Assembly: GCA_029204225.1 (NCBI GenBank)
Contig: CM055113.1
Location: 13,340,906-13,404,905, forward strand
DNA: 64,000 bases
Direction: 5' to 3'
From: Diphasiastrum complanatum
Lineage: Eukaryota > Streptophyta > Lycopodiopsida > Lycopodiales > Lycopodiaceae
The first letter of the stretch is position 1; every line of letters begins with the position of its first letter. This document shows positions 55,301 through 64,000 of this stretch, piece by piece. The notes beneath the pieces were generated by a model that saw nothing but the letters and a program-made list of their open reading frames with translations, was not told where the DNA came from and did not search any database. Made by a program: the position numbers and the translations under genes.

Positions 55301-56679
55301 GCAACAACTCTGCTGCGTTCAGCTTCAACATATTTGGGCTAGCTGAACTAGATGTTGTTCCTTCATCTCCCTTGGCCCAAATTTCTTCATACAAGGAAAT
55401 TCGAGATTCTTGTACAACAAATGCCGAGGAGAATAGGGTTCCTACACAAAATCATGTTAATGAAGTGAATCAGTTCCATTTCATGCCACTTTTGGCATCC
55501 GAGGTTGAGAAGTTTGTCCAAGTAACACCTGTAAGTCATCATACTTCTAGAACAGGCAATGTTACAACTATATTGACCCCTACAACTTCTGTCAAATCTC
55601 CTGCGGTTGGAGCTGAAAATCAGAGTCTTCAAGTCCATACTGGCCTACAAGTCACTACCCCTCAACAGGAGGGTGTTAAGAGTAGCAACGAAGATTGGAA
55701 ACTACCTAGTAGTGAAGTGGGATCATTTAAGAGGCCACGGCGCCTTAAGCGACTTCGAAAGGCACAGGAACCAGTGGCTTCATGCTCTATCTCTGGCAAG
55801 GAGGGGATGGTCGGTGCTCATATTAAGAATCATAAAAATGAAAGAGGTGTCAAAAGTCCCAAAATTGGAAGATACCAACGGAAAGAAGCTGTTAAAACCT
55901 TCTTTGATGAGGAAGCAGAGGTATCATCGGATGAGGAGTTTTCTGCAGATGAAGATGAAAGTGAAAGTGATAGTGAAATGGAAGGCTTTATAGATGATAA
56001 TCTGGTGCCTGCTTCAGCAACCCAACTCATCGATGATAGTCCTGTAGATATGATGTCTATTTACAGGCGATCTCTTCTTACTCAAACACCTTCAAACATA
56101 GCAGGTGCTCCGGGGATAGGTTCCCTGACCAGTGAGACATCTAGCTCTGAGCTTCAGACATCACTGTCAACTGGAAATTCAACACAATTGACTTGGAAGA
56201 GTGAGAGAATGAAGTCGAATGTAGGCTGCTTACCATCAGTGGGTTGTAGTAACTTTTCAGATGCTCCAAAACCATGTAAAACCGTGCAAGCTGACAGCAT
56301 ACACCCATGTGATCAGGGTCCTCATCCTCAAGAAAAGACTTGTGCAAACCAAGGGAGTTCAAAAATTGTCTGGTTGAAGAAATCAGCATTGCTAGAAAAC
56401 AATAGCAATGGAACAAAATTAGAAGCACTAAAACGTAAGCTAGACTTTTATGAGAATTTTCCTTCAGAGCAGCTACCAATATGGGGTGCTGCTGAAGGAG
56501 ATCACGCTGCACTGAACGCATCTCTTGATGCATATGGTACACTGATCTCAAAGGAGAGTTCATCAAAATCTTTTGATGTGTCAGAAGCTTTTGAGGAAGA
56601 CATCTTTGAAGGGTTAGATCTTGATGCCTTGGAAGCTGCTGCAGCTGAACAATGTCGATCAAAATCAAACCCAAATTAG
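52345..56679 (+). CDS. FANCM: FANCM DEAH-box DNA helicase/translocase, intronless
   Basis: One uninterrupted frame of 1444 aa. In plants FANCM binds forks and D-loops with MHF1/MHF2 and limits meiotic crossovers. The ATG at 52,345 is the first after an in-frame TAG (52,318) and starts MCDFTELDFDWAAAVEEID, matching the N-terminal F-D-W-x-A-A-V-x-E-I-D of plant FANCM. Motifs: LPTGLGKT (137-144), DEAH (240-243), TATPG (271-275), a helical insert between the two RecA folds, then ATSIAEEGLDIMEVDL and QRMGRTGRK (from 564). The last 800 residues are divergent and polar, with an acidic block (about 1187-1215, DEESSDEE-type) and a short conserved-looking end (FEGLDLDALEAAAAEQ). There is no ERCC4-like nuclease domain, as in plant FANCM. 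Length is in the family range (Arabidopsis about 1344). Arabidopsis and rice FANCM genes have many introns, so the absence of any intron here is odd and suggests a retroposed copy or wholesale intron loss. All helicase motifs are intact. Confidence 0.95.
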   Translation: MCDFTELDFDWAAAVEEIDRACDRAGAAAFVNHENDIQPFQFAAHGQQVSRLSNTNANKASRQSTLNSFFGVTQGKPSMPESVDLPPCEVGFESGDDGIGIDPTAARTWVYPANIPHREYQFSITKTALFTNTLVSLPTGLGKTLIAAVVMYNYFRWFCTGKIVFTAPSRPLVMQQIEACHNIMGIPQEWTIDMTGQMTPSQRSCYWRSKRVFFVTPQVLEKDIQSEICPVKQLVCLVVDEAHRAMGNYSYCVVIRELLTAQVRLRILALTATPGSKQVTIQTVIDNLQISCLEYRDETDPDVKQYTYSRKLELIQVVMDPESNKVKDLFLEVLHPVVCKLCSFGVFYSRDLPRLTPFEFVTARDKFRQAPPPALAHGQYGEVEGLFGIAVTLYHVYKLLFSHGMRPAFEMLHQKLQQGYFANIMGKNDKMRKIRNLMHESVRHGAPSPKLVKLEQIIVEHFRGHDVGTTRVIIFTNFRESVKDIMEALKLNTFVKAMEFIGQTSGKSCKGQTQKMQQAVLQKFRAGGYNTIVATSIAEEGLDIMEVDLVICFDANISPIRMIQRMGRTGRKRDGRVVVLASEGAELQGYLKKQAKSKALSKHMHNGGMSSFNFHVSPRMVPHAFHPTLQLVHMAIEKFVPRGRKQKQEVVTFVDPGKASLTVEEVTLLSKYFDTAESNWKPSLIAFPKCQLVPTSVCHVKHSFRTTSMLIHTMQNLQGCLSTDKTQELLLEQDGYDLLQSDVDLPNNYSSGKMFDEITPMDALNNLENEIADCSSYPTDVEFSGEPFLNASIAAKDSFFGDNVFPEKNSASIMTSDKWRSSQLPACDRGLTMNQVNCTAEMQEAASVASPPCYERKPEQLSKSSHDCLFSCGTVQVNEHGYVSIASPPRVPVKKPDFFWNLKEVNQLQQHCQTSTPFVSNEEYEQEVIQRTSMLKLIPPSEKDKTDNTEVYGTPLVSLRQEFVAATQDNNPGALSSCLKPSPTASNNSAAFSFNIFGLAELDVVPSSPLAQISSYKEIRDSCTTNAEENRVPTQNHVNEVNQFHFMPLLASEVEKFVQVTPVSHHTSRTGNVTTILTPTTSVKSPAVGAENQSLQVHTGLQVTTPQQEGVKSSNEDWKLPSSEVGSFKRPRRLKRLRKAQEPVASCSISGKEGMVGAHIKNHKNERGVKSPKIGRYQRKEAVKTFFDEEAEVSSDEEFSADEDESESDSEMEGFIDDNLVPASATQLIDDSPVDMMSIYRRSLLTQTPSNIAGAPGIGSLTSETSSSELQTSLSTGNSTQLTWKSERMKSNVGCLPSVGCSNFSDAPKPCKTVQADSIHPCDQGPHPQEKTCANQGSSKIVWLKKSALLENNSNGTKLEALKRKLDFYENFPSEQLPIWGAAEGDHAALNASLDAYGTLISKESSSKSFDVSEAFEEDIFEGLDLDALEAAAAEQCRSKSNPN

Positions 56680-57780
56680 CCATAATCTTACTCGGCAGGC
56701 TCAGGATCTTTCTTCAATAAGATGGCAATATTTAGTGAGGGAAAGCAGAGGCTGTAATTCCAATATCAAATTGGGGCGAGACGTTTTTAATGATTATAGG
56801 AGGGATGAACTGCTCCCCCTTGATAAAAATGAATGAAAATCCTGGGTGCTCACAGTCTATTAGGCACATTCTAGCACTCGATCCACTCACTAACTTCTTA
56901 CAAAGAAGATTCAACTTCTGTTGACTTGCAAATTGTTCTCAAAATCCACTACAATAAGAGCAAACTGTGAATATCCCAACCACTATCAACTCGGCTTGCC
57001 TCTACACTTTCCTCTATGACTTTAAGGATACCCTTGTAGTGACAAGCTGGTTTTTGACCCTACCTCTAGGGCAAGGGCGTTGACCTCGTTTTCACATATG
57101 CTGATGGGTCTCGTTGGCAGCTGCATTTGTGACACAAAGATCAGCTTTTAGGTATTTTTGGAAATTCTTTATTCTCTCTTCTCTCACTGAAGTGCAGGCA
57201 GTGTATTTTTCTATGTGGATTTCATACTGTGTGGATTGTGGCACTACATGCATGCATGCAATTGGCAGCAGCTTTCGTTGGAGCTTCAGCTATGCCATAA
57301 TTTTTTTTCGCAGCAGCTTGGGTTACGGAAGATGTGCGGGTCTGCAAGCCCTAATCAGTCAAAGACAGCTTCAGCTATTGGTGTTTCATGATGCTCCCTC
57401 GGTATACCATGCTTGTGCCCACAGCATCACAGATGATTCCCTTTCCATTTACACTCCTTGATACTCGTGCCTAAATACACATCTTGAGAAGCAAATTTGT
57501 TCGTGCTTTGGGGAAAAATTTTCCTTCGGAACGGGATTTTTAGGCTTGGCATAAGCAACAGTTAATGGGACAATGTGGCTGGAACTTGTCTGATTTCACC
57601 ATGAAGCGTGAAGGTGCTACAACTCCCAAGTTGCTGACGTATAGGCACATTGTCTCCTATGAGCTTTCTCCTTAACCGAGAAAATTTTGTGTACTAAGGG
57701 CTTTTAATTGTTCTTTGGTGTTCCTTAACTGCCAATTTGGATGAATATGCTGGGCAGTTGTTTTTTTGACTGAAACTTAT
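56680..57780 (+). other. FANCM 3' flank, no gene supported
   Basis: No poly-A tract follows the FANCM stop and no strict AATAAA is close. Frames on both strands lack domains. Confidence 0.4.
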
Positions 57781-57794
57781 CCTTATGCCTGTTG

Positions 57795-58490
57795 TAGGAC
57801 GCCATTGGCAAAGATGTGAATCTCGGTACTTACGTAGAAAAAGCCTTTTTACATCTTGAACGTGGCCTCTCAGTGGTATGCTGTAAATGTTTCCTTTCCA
57901 TATCAGTAACAATTTTGAAATATTTATGCATTCAATTGGTCTCTGGTGCATGTTTGAGTCATTTGTCTAATTAATAGAAGTTGTCAGATACTCATCACAT
58001 TACACTGCTCTTATGATTGGAAACTGCTAATTTTTTTATACGTAGGACCATATATATCATGGACTGCATATGAGGTTCATTATATTGCTTGTTTTGTGTC
58101 CTTCTTGTGATGCAGTTCTTACTTTGTCTATTTTGACCACGTCTTAACAAACACCAACTACAAGGAGCTCACTGACGTTTGTAACAACTACAAAAGTCAA
58201 GGTTTGAACTTGAGAGCTTGATGGTTGTTCACTGGAGTCTTGTTTATTTTGCATCGCTTGTGCATATCTAAGACCTTTAGCAGATCTGAATCATTAGTAT
58301 ACTTGCAGAGAAGCAAAATGAACATGTATATTCTACAGTTGAAAAAATGACCATTTTTTCGAATTCACATGTTTGGAATTCTTGCTTTCCCCTGTAATCA
58401 ATTTGAAGGTCAGGAGCGTGGAATAATCCTGAAATGGATCAGTTTGTGTGTACAAGGTTCAAAGTGGAGCTTCCCATGTTTGACAAGGTC
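57795..58490 (+). other. Possible degenerate exons of an unidentified gene
   Basis: Three segments look exon-like, each with an AG before and GT after: 57,799-about 57,874 (DAIGKDVNLGTYVEKAFLHL), 58,113-58,201 (SYFVYFDHVLTNTNYKELTD) and 58,411-58,487 (SGAWNNPEMDQFVCTRFKVE). Phases between them do not join cleanly and I do not recognise the protein. This could be chance. Confidence 0.2.
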
Positions 58491-59095
58491 TTTTTCTTTC
58501 TGGATGGAGTTTTTGGATCGTCTATATTGACTACGAACATTTTTCTGATTGCTCGTTTTCTTTTTCGAATCGTAAATAAGGTTCAGGGGCTAATAAGATC
58601 GATTTTTGATGATTGTTTGGGTTGATAAGTTTGAAATGGACATTCTTTTCTTGTAACTGATTGTAATGGAAATGGGTTGGGGGCAGGCAGATTGGATTGT
58701 CAATGGTGCAAATACAGCTTCATAACGAGATCTGCTTCTGATGATTATTTAAGCTGATGAGTCTGAATGGAAATTCTTTCCAAGTAACTTATTGAAATGG
58801 AAATGGTCTGGGGCAGGTGAATTGGTGCAACTAGAGCTTTGTAATAAGTCTTTGAAAACCACAAAGGGAGGTCCTTAGTAAGATTGGATATAAGTTTTTG
58901 GTTGATGAGAATGGACATGTTGTTGAGCATTATGTACTGACGTCTTCTCCCAAAAACAAAGAGGTAACATGATTTGTAGCATCTGTGTTCTGAAGGTATG
59001 GAACCAATGCTTGTTGTTTTGTTATTTAGCAGAATCTGCACTAAGGGATCCTGCAAGAGTCCCTTAATGTTGCAAAGATACGGGCTAAAAATTCA

Positions 59096-59100
<5 letters not shown>
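58491..59100. other. Anonymous spacer
   Basis: Two loosely similar segments (58,660-58,715 and 58,795-58,850) share GGAAATGG(G/T)(T/C)TGGGGGCAGG-type sequence. No gene. Confidence 0.35.

Positions 59101-59142
<42 letters not shown>
59101..59142 (+). repeat. (GA)n microsatellite
   Basis: Uninterrupted GA dinucleotides, followed by GGGAGGGC, on the 3' side of the LINE fragment (LINE orientation). Confidence 0.95.
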
Positions 59143-59149
<7 letters not shown>

Positions 59150-59289
59150 CATTCACATAGTTCCTCTTGTCTAAGCAAGATCAAACCCTTTGAAACATTT
59201 TTTCATAAGCTAACAAGGTAATATAAAGCTGAAAGTAAAATACAATATTTAAAAAACGCACCATAAAGCAAAACTTATTTCAAGACGTC

Positions 59290-60115
59290 CAGCTGGTACC
59301 TGTCACCATCCCACAACACAAGTCGCATACAATAGTCGAGAATCAGCCTCTGCCGTAACGAAGTTCTGGAGAATAGTGGTGTACAACTTGGCCATGGTAT
59401 GACCAATCATAATAGTGCGATAGTTGTGGACATTCATGGCATCGCCTGCTTTAAGAATGGGATGAAGGAGATTGGTTGCCCAAGGGATGGGGAAACCATC
59501 AACGACAGAGCGGTTGAAACGGCGGGCCAGGAGTAGCTCGGCTGAAAGGAGGTCAATGTCAGACGTACGATTGTTCTTGAGTTTGCGGATGGTGGCTTCA
59601 GCCATATCAGGAGAAAAGAGGTCACAGTGGGTAGGATGAGAAGAAAGAGAGATGGAAGGGTGAGCAGTTGTATATAGGTTGGTTGCATAGTTGACCTAGG
59701 ATTGAAGAGGGATGGGTGCAATGGATAGGGGCTTATGAAGAAAGATCTTCCAAAAAGTAGCCAAGGAAGCAGAGGGGAGGGAGCGAAGGAGGTAGGATGA
59801 ACGGGAAGAAAAGTAGGCCACTTTCTTTTTGCGGAGAAGGGAACGAAGCTGCTTTTCTGCGGAAGAAGACAGTGTAGAATCGACATATTTCTGGAAGAAA
59901 GAACAGTCGTTGTCATACCATTTATTATGGGTACGACGATGAGAAGAGAAGTGGCGAGGGGGCGCAATGGCATGAGTAGCAGTAGTCAGGGCGTGTGTTA
60001 AAAAGGAGGCTTGGGTAGTGACATCGGAGGAGGAAGGAAAGTGGTCCAGAAGACGAGAGACGTGGGCAACATAGGCCTAGGAGGTATACGATAGCGGGTG
60101 GGTCGAACAAAGAGG
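59290..60115 (-). pseudogene. LINE (non-LTR retrotransposon) ORF2 fragment: linker and start of reverse transcriptase
   Basis: On the minus strand: THNKWYDNDCSFFQKYVDST, SSSAEKQLRSLLRKKKVAYF, SLATFWKIFLHKPLS, a stop, SPDMAEATIRKLKNNRTSDI, DLLSAELLLARRF, FPIPWATNLLHPILKAGDAM, VHNYRTIMIGHTMAKLYTTI. This is the endonuclease-RT linker and the fingers of a LINE RT (the P-I-x-K-x-G-D and N-Y-R-x-I motifs). The frame ends near 59,303 before the catalytic palm. Upstream, endonuclease is missing. Confidence 0.82.
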
Positions 60116-60120
60116 GACGG

Positions 60121-60122
<2 letters not shown>

Positions 60123-60171
<49 letters not shown>
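60123..60171 (+). repeat. (GA)n microsatellite
   Basis: 49 bp of GA dinucleotides bordering the other side of the LINE fragment. Confidence 0.95.
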
Positions 60172-60174
<3 letters not shown>

Positions 60175-63100
60175 TGCTAAAAGCTTTTCTTTGAATCCTC
60201 AAACCTTGCATATGTTTTTCTTCATATATCAAGTTATGGAAATACACCAGCGATTAGCAACAGTTTTGATAATGGTCATCGGTATCATATAGTTTCAGAC
60301 ACTTATCCTCGTACGTCTGTATATGTAAGTTTTTGTCTTTACAAACCTTTTGTATAATGCCGGAACTTTGCTGTTCATCTGTTAGGGATTACTCACACTA
60401 GAAAACGAACAAATTTTTGACTGTGTTATACATATATATACTTACATAAGCTTAATTCAAAAATTCATTCAAACCTCGCAAGGCAACAATGAAGAGAAAC
60501 ATGATCATTTGTCCTTTCGAAGCCTTTTTTAGTGGTTCTGATGAGATTGTGCTTGCACAACAGTCCCTTTTAGACAGAGATCAGAATTTTTTCCTATCAG
60601 CCTATTTAGAGAATTGTTTATTACTTTGACAGTTGCTAAGGATTGGATATTACAAAAGGTCATGGAACTTTTTCAAAGCTATCTAACAGTTTTCAGCTTC
60701 AGCCTTGTTTTCGTCCACTAATTTGAGCTCCTTGGCAACACTGCTAAGCTGATGAGCACATTATTTTAGTAATCCTGCAACATATTGAAATCTAACTTGT
60801 CATTAAGTCAATTTTCACATGTAATAGGTTTCAGATACCAGACTAGCACGCCTTAATTAGTACTTCAGATATCTAAGTCATGATCTACTTTGGTGCAAGA
60901 ACATTAAAGTTTGCCAAGAAACCTGATTAAATCTCCTTGTTTCTTTTCAACTTATCATCGTTGACCTTCTAACTTAGATGCTTAAGGACCGAAACAATAC
61001 CTTTGATATCTATGTCACTATTTCAGGAATCTTCAGTTTCAGTTAGAGAAAGTGCCCATATTTTCCCCAAGCAAAGCAGCATTAAGACAGGTAAACTGAT
61101 TGAAAAGGCAAACACCATAGTCTAGAGAGATAAATAGTGCATTTGCAACAAACAACATTCATAGTCCAAGATCTACATTACCATCAACGAGCCATTCCAT
61201 CACCTTATGTATGAGTTTTCAGGTATGGTGGTAAAATGTGCTCATTTTTTGTTGAGTGCTCATACAGGCTTTTACAAGTCTCAACCTCAACTCTGTGCTT
61301 ACCTGTCTCAAGACATAATGTTCAGCTGCTAGCGCACCCGAGCCGGCAGGTTTTGTTTTTGTTGTAGAAATAAGCTGGTTGGGAGAGTCGAAAGCCTCTA
61401 ATCTACAAATTTTTTCAGGTTGGTTGCTTGTAGCGGTGTGCTTGTATATAGGTGGATTCCTACCCATCAAACTCTTAAGTTCCTAGTGCTATTTCATAAT
61501 ATGATGGTAATTTTTAAGAACCTAATTTACCCAAAAAACACTTAGCAGACTTGTGTTTGTGTTTGTTGAATTCTTGTTGAAGATTATTTTGAATTATGCC
61601 GCCGTTTGTGAAATTGCACTGCCAAGTTATCAATTACAGCTCTCTTTGGCAAGGTGAATGTTTTTTGTCATATGCTTTTAATGCTTAGAATGCCAGAGAA
61701 AAGGTGCATGCTACTTGGTGTGTGTCAAATGAGTGCAATGCTAAGAATAGCAAGAAGCGTTTTGAGGAGGTGAATACACCATCTTTGACTCTTATATTTT
61801 GATATTTTTTTTTCAAATTTACAAATAATTAACACAAGCAAGAAAACTTGTGGGCATCTTTTGTTTACCATAGCTGCAGGTGGTATTTTTATTAGTTTCA
61901 TACTTTATTGCAACATGCAATAGCACATATAATTGCAAGCTTACATTGCATTTGATTCTAATAGCGGGCTACTACTGGCTACCTGCTGATAGTGTTGTGC
62001 CATACAAACGGCATGCGGCCATTGCGGCGGAGCTTAAAAAGGCTATGGTTGTACATTGTATATTATTAATCCATCTTTTGCCATTGCTTATGTTAAGTTA
62101 GAATCTGTTTTTATAGGTATGCTGCTTGTCATTATGACATCTGATGGCTTTGACACTTGATTGCTCTTCATAATTTTGACGACTCCATGACCAGTTGATG
62201 ACACCAGATCGCTCTTCATGACTTCTTTGATATACTCCTTGTCTTTGGGTTCATGTTTAACTCTAACTAGAAGACTTACTGCAGGATCTTATTGCTTGCA
62301 TGTACGTTTACAATATTGTATATTGGAAAATCATACATGTTCAGGTGACACACATATAGCTCAAAAGTTTCTGATTGCAAAAGGATTGCAAATTTTGTCA
62401 TTGAATAGTCTGAAAATGTAGTGATTATAAACTCTTTTGCATGGATGTTCAAGTTCGACTGATATCAGCAAAAATTCCTAGAATTTGATCTTTTGTGATA
62501 CACGTGCCTTAATGAAATTTTAAGGTGCAAATGGTATTTTAAACTTCTGCCCTGTATTAGTTGAAATACTTACAGTATTTATGGTATATTTTGTGCCCAT
62601 GTTTAGTCTTGATTGATAATATTAATAAAGGATATTTGCATTGTTTTGTACATTTAGATATTGTACATTGTACTAAAAAACTCCTACTCAGGACTGCTAC
62701 CAAAGGGGTTGTATGTAACACAAGAAATTGCATAAGATCAGACTTCAATACAAGCCACATCATCAATCTCACTCAAATCAATATCAAATATTATAACTAT
62801 TTTAGGTTGAACATTTGACGTTATTTATTGTCCACCATACTTATTTTATAGCCATGCTTACTGAGGTTTCATAATCTTTTAGGCAAACGTGTTTGTCTTC
62901 TTGGCATTTGGAGCTGCAAAAGTAGAGGCTCGTGTGTAATACAAAGATTTCAGCTGTGTTAGTTTTCAACACATTCCCTAATATTGCAATCAATTTCAAG
63001 TATTTAGTTTGGTTTTGCAATAGTGTATAGAGCTAGGAACTTTTGACCTTGTGTATTGTTTACCATGTCTTTGTTTGGCTGATTTATAGCCAGGTATTGC

Positions 63101-64000
63101 ATTGCTTCTATGTATATTTGCTATATTGTGATTTATGGACTATGCTCACATATAATTGAAGCTTTCTTTTCCATTAAGGTCTCAAGAGACACATCCACAA
63201 AATTCCTATGGGATTTGTTGGTCTTATTATGTGAGTTGAATCTATGTATGCTCTTTTATCAAAAGAGATTTTATTAGTGATTTGTCTAATATAAGAAGGT
63301 TGATTCATTGTGTATTATTCAACGTTGGGTTGGGGTGCTTAATATGCTTTTTATTCTATTCTTTGATCCAAACACATTGTGACTTTAATAAACATTTTGA
63401 TTTTCAACTTTGAAAGTTTGACTATTGAATTTTGTTTTTTGGACATGGATATGAAGTGGAAATGAATATGTAAAATCTAGATATTTAGTTTAGTTTTGCT
63501 ATAGATAAATGCTACATTCGACATAGCAACAAAGTACACAACACATGATATCTCTATATTGACCATTAAACATAAACATAAAAGCAATACAAGATTTTTT
63601 CAAATTTGGAAAGTTTTTTCCATTATTTAATTTTGATTGGACTAACTTTGGACAATCTTTTGATTTGTAATTCCCCAAAAATTGAATTGATATGTTTACT
63701 ATTAAGACAAATGATAGCATAACTAGGGAATTACTGTTATATCTATACAATACAATATTTGTGTTTATCAATAGAACACAAAAATTAGATTGGGACATGG
63801 TTTCTTGTGATATTTGATCACCGCTATTTTTACATGATACTATTGAGATAAAATGAGCATAGGCCACCAAGACTCATTTTGTTGAAGTGGATTTATGTAT
63901 ATCTTAAGATTGTTTTTGAAAATTTCAGCTTTGCTAGTTTGCTTCATATGATTGCCCTCATGATCTACACCTCTTAACATGGACCTCATGAGCGAATGAG
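60172..64000. other. AT-rich sequence without supported gene
   Basis: No frame longer than about 125 codons and none with a recognisable domain. One stretch at 61,965-62,050 (GYYWLPADSVVPYKRHAAIA) reads like a short exon with codon-like composition, but no partner exons or family could be identified. No LTR, TIR or tandem repeat was noticed. Confidence 0.4.

Noticed and set aside
53365-56683. Minus-strand ORFs up to 180 codons opposite FANCM
   Set aside because: Antisense shadows of the long FANCM frame.

Overview
The window is AT-rich nuclear DNA of a land plant. The evidence is two plant-type housekeeping genes in a matrix of plant transposable elements: Ty1/copia elements primed by initiator tRNA-Met, Ty3/gypsy elements, and remnants of CACTA, PIF/Harbinger, Helitron and LINE elements. 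Two intact cellular genes lie in roughly 50 kb of decayed repeats, which points to a large, repeat-rich genome. I cannot fix the lineage from sequence alone; a non-seed plant is only a guess.

Layout. 1-661 is the C-terminal end of a CACTA-type protein. 1.0-5.76 kb is a truncated copia element (Copia-1, minus strand) abutting the gag of a gypsy element (Gypsy-1, plus, 5.76-10.74 kb). Gypsy-1 is itself interrupted by a DNA transposon with 32-bp terminal inverted repeats (6116-6944), which encloses a foldback with a 29-bp poly-C run, and by the 3' end of another copia element (9.0-9.86 kb). 10.7-13.25 kb looks like LTR-type sequence: a TATA box, a broken 321-codon ORF of unknown family, and polyadenylation signals. 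13.3-15.8 kb holds degenerate tandem repeats. 16.64-19.94 kb is a second truncated copia element with a well-defined LTR (Copia-2, minus).

22.15-29.88 kb (minus) is a complete three-exon BRR2 (SNRNP200/DExH12) spliceosomal helicase of 2169 aa, preceded by a three-copy tandem repeat carrying telo-box-like motifs. 30.5-34.9 kb is mostly anonymous, with two copies of a short dispersed repeat and weak Harbinger-related coding remnants. 34.9-40.0 kb holds a PIF/Harbinger transposase end and a decayed Helitron Rep-helicase gene, split by a solo LTR related to Copia-2. 42.6-50.35 kb is a mosaic of gypsy and copia pieces with duplicated primer-binding sites. 52.35-56.68 kb (plus) is a full-length, intronless FANCM helicase of 1444 aa. 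The last 7 kb carries a LINE reverse-transcriptase fragment and otherwise nothing I can name.

BRR2 (U4/U6 unwinding in the spliceosome) and FANCM (fork remodelling and anti-crossover activity) have no evident functional link. The most notable observations are the uninterrupted FANCM reading frame, the nested foldback element, the repeat array upstream of BRR2, an unassigned LTR-associated ORF at 11.8-12.8 kb, and an LTR at 46.9-47.5 kb that appears to have retroelement internal sequence on both sides.
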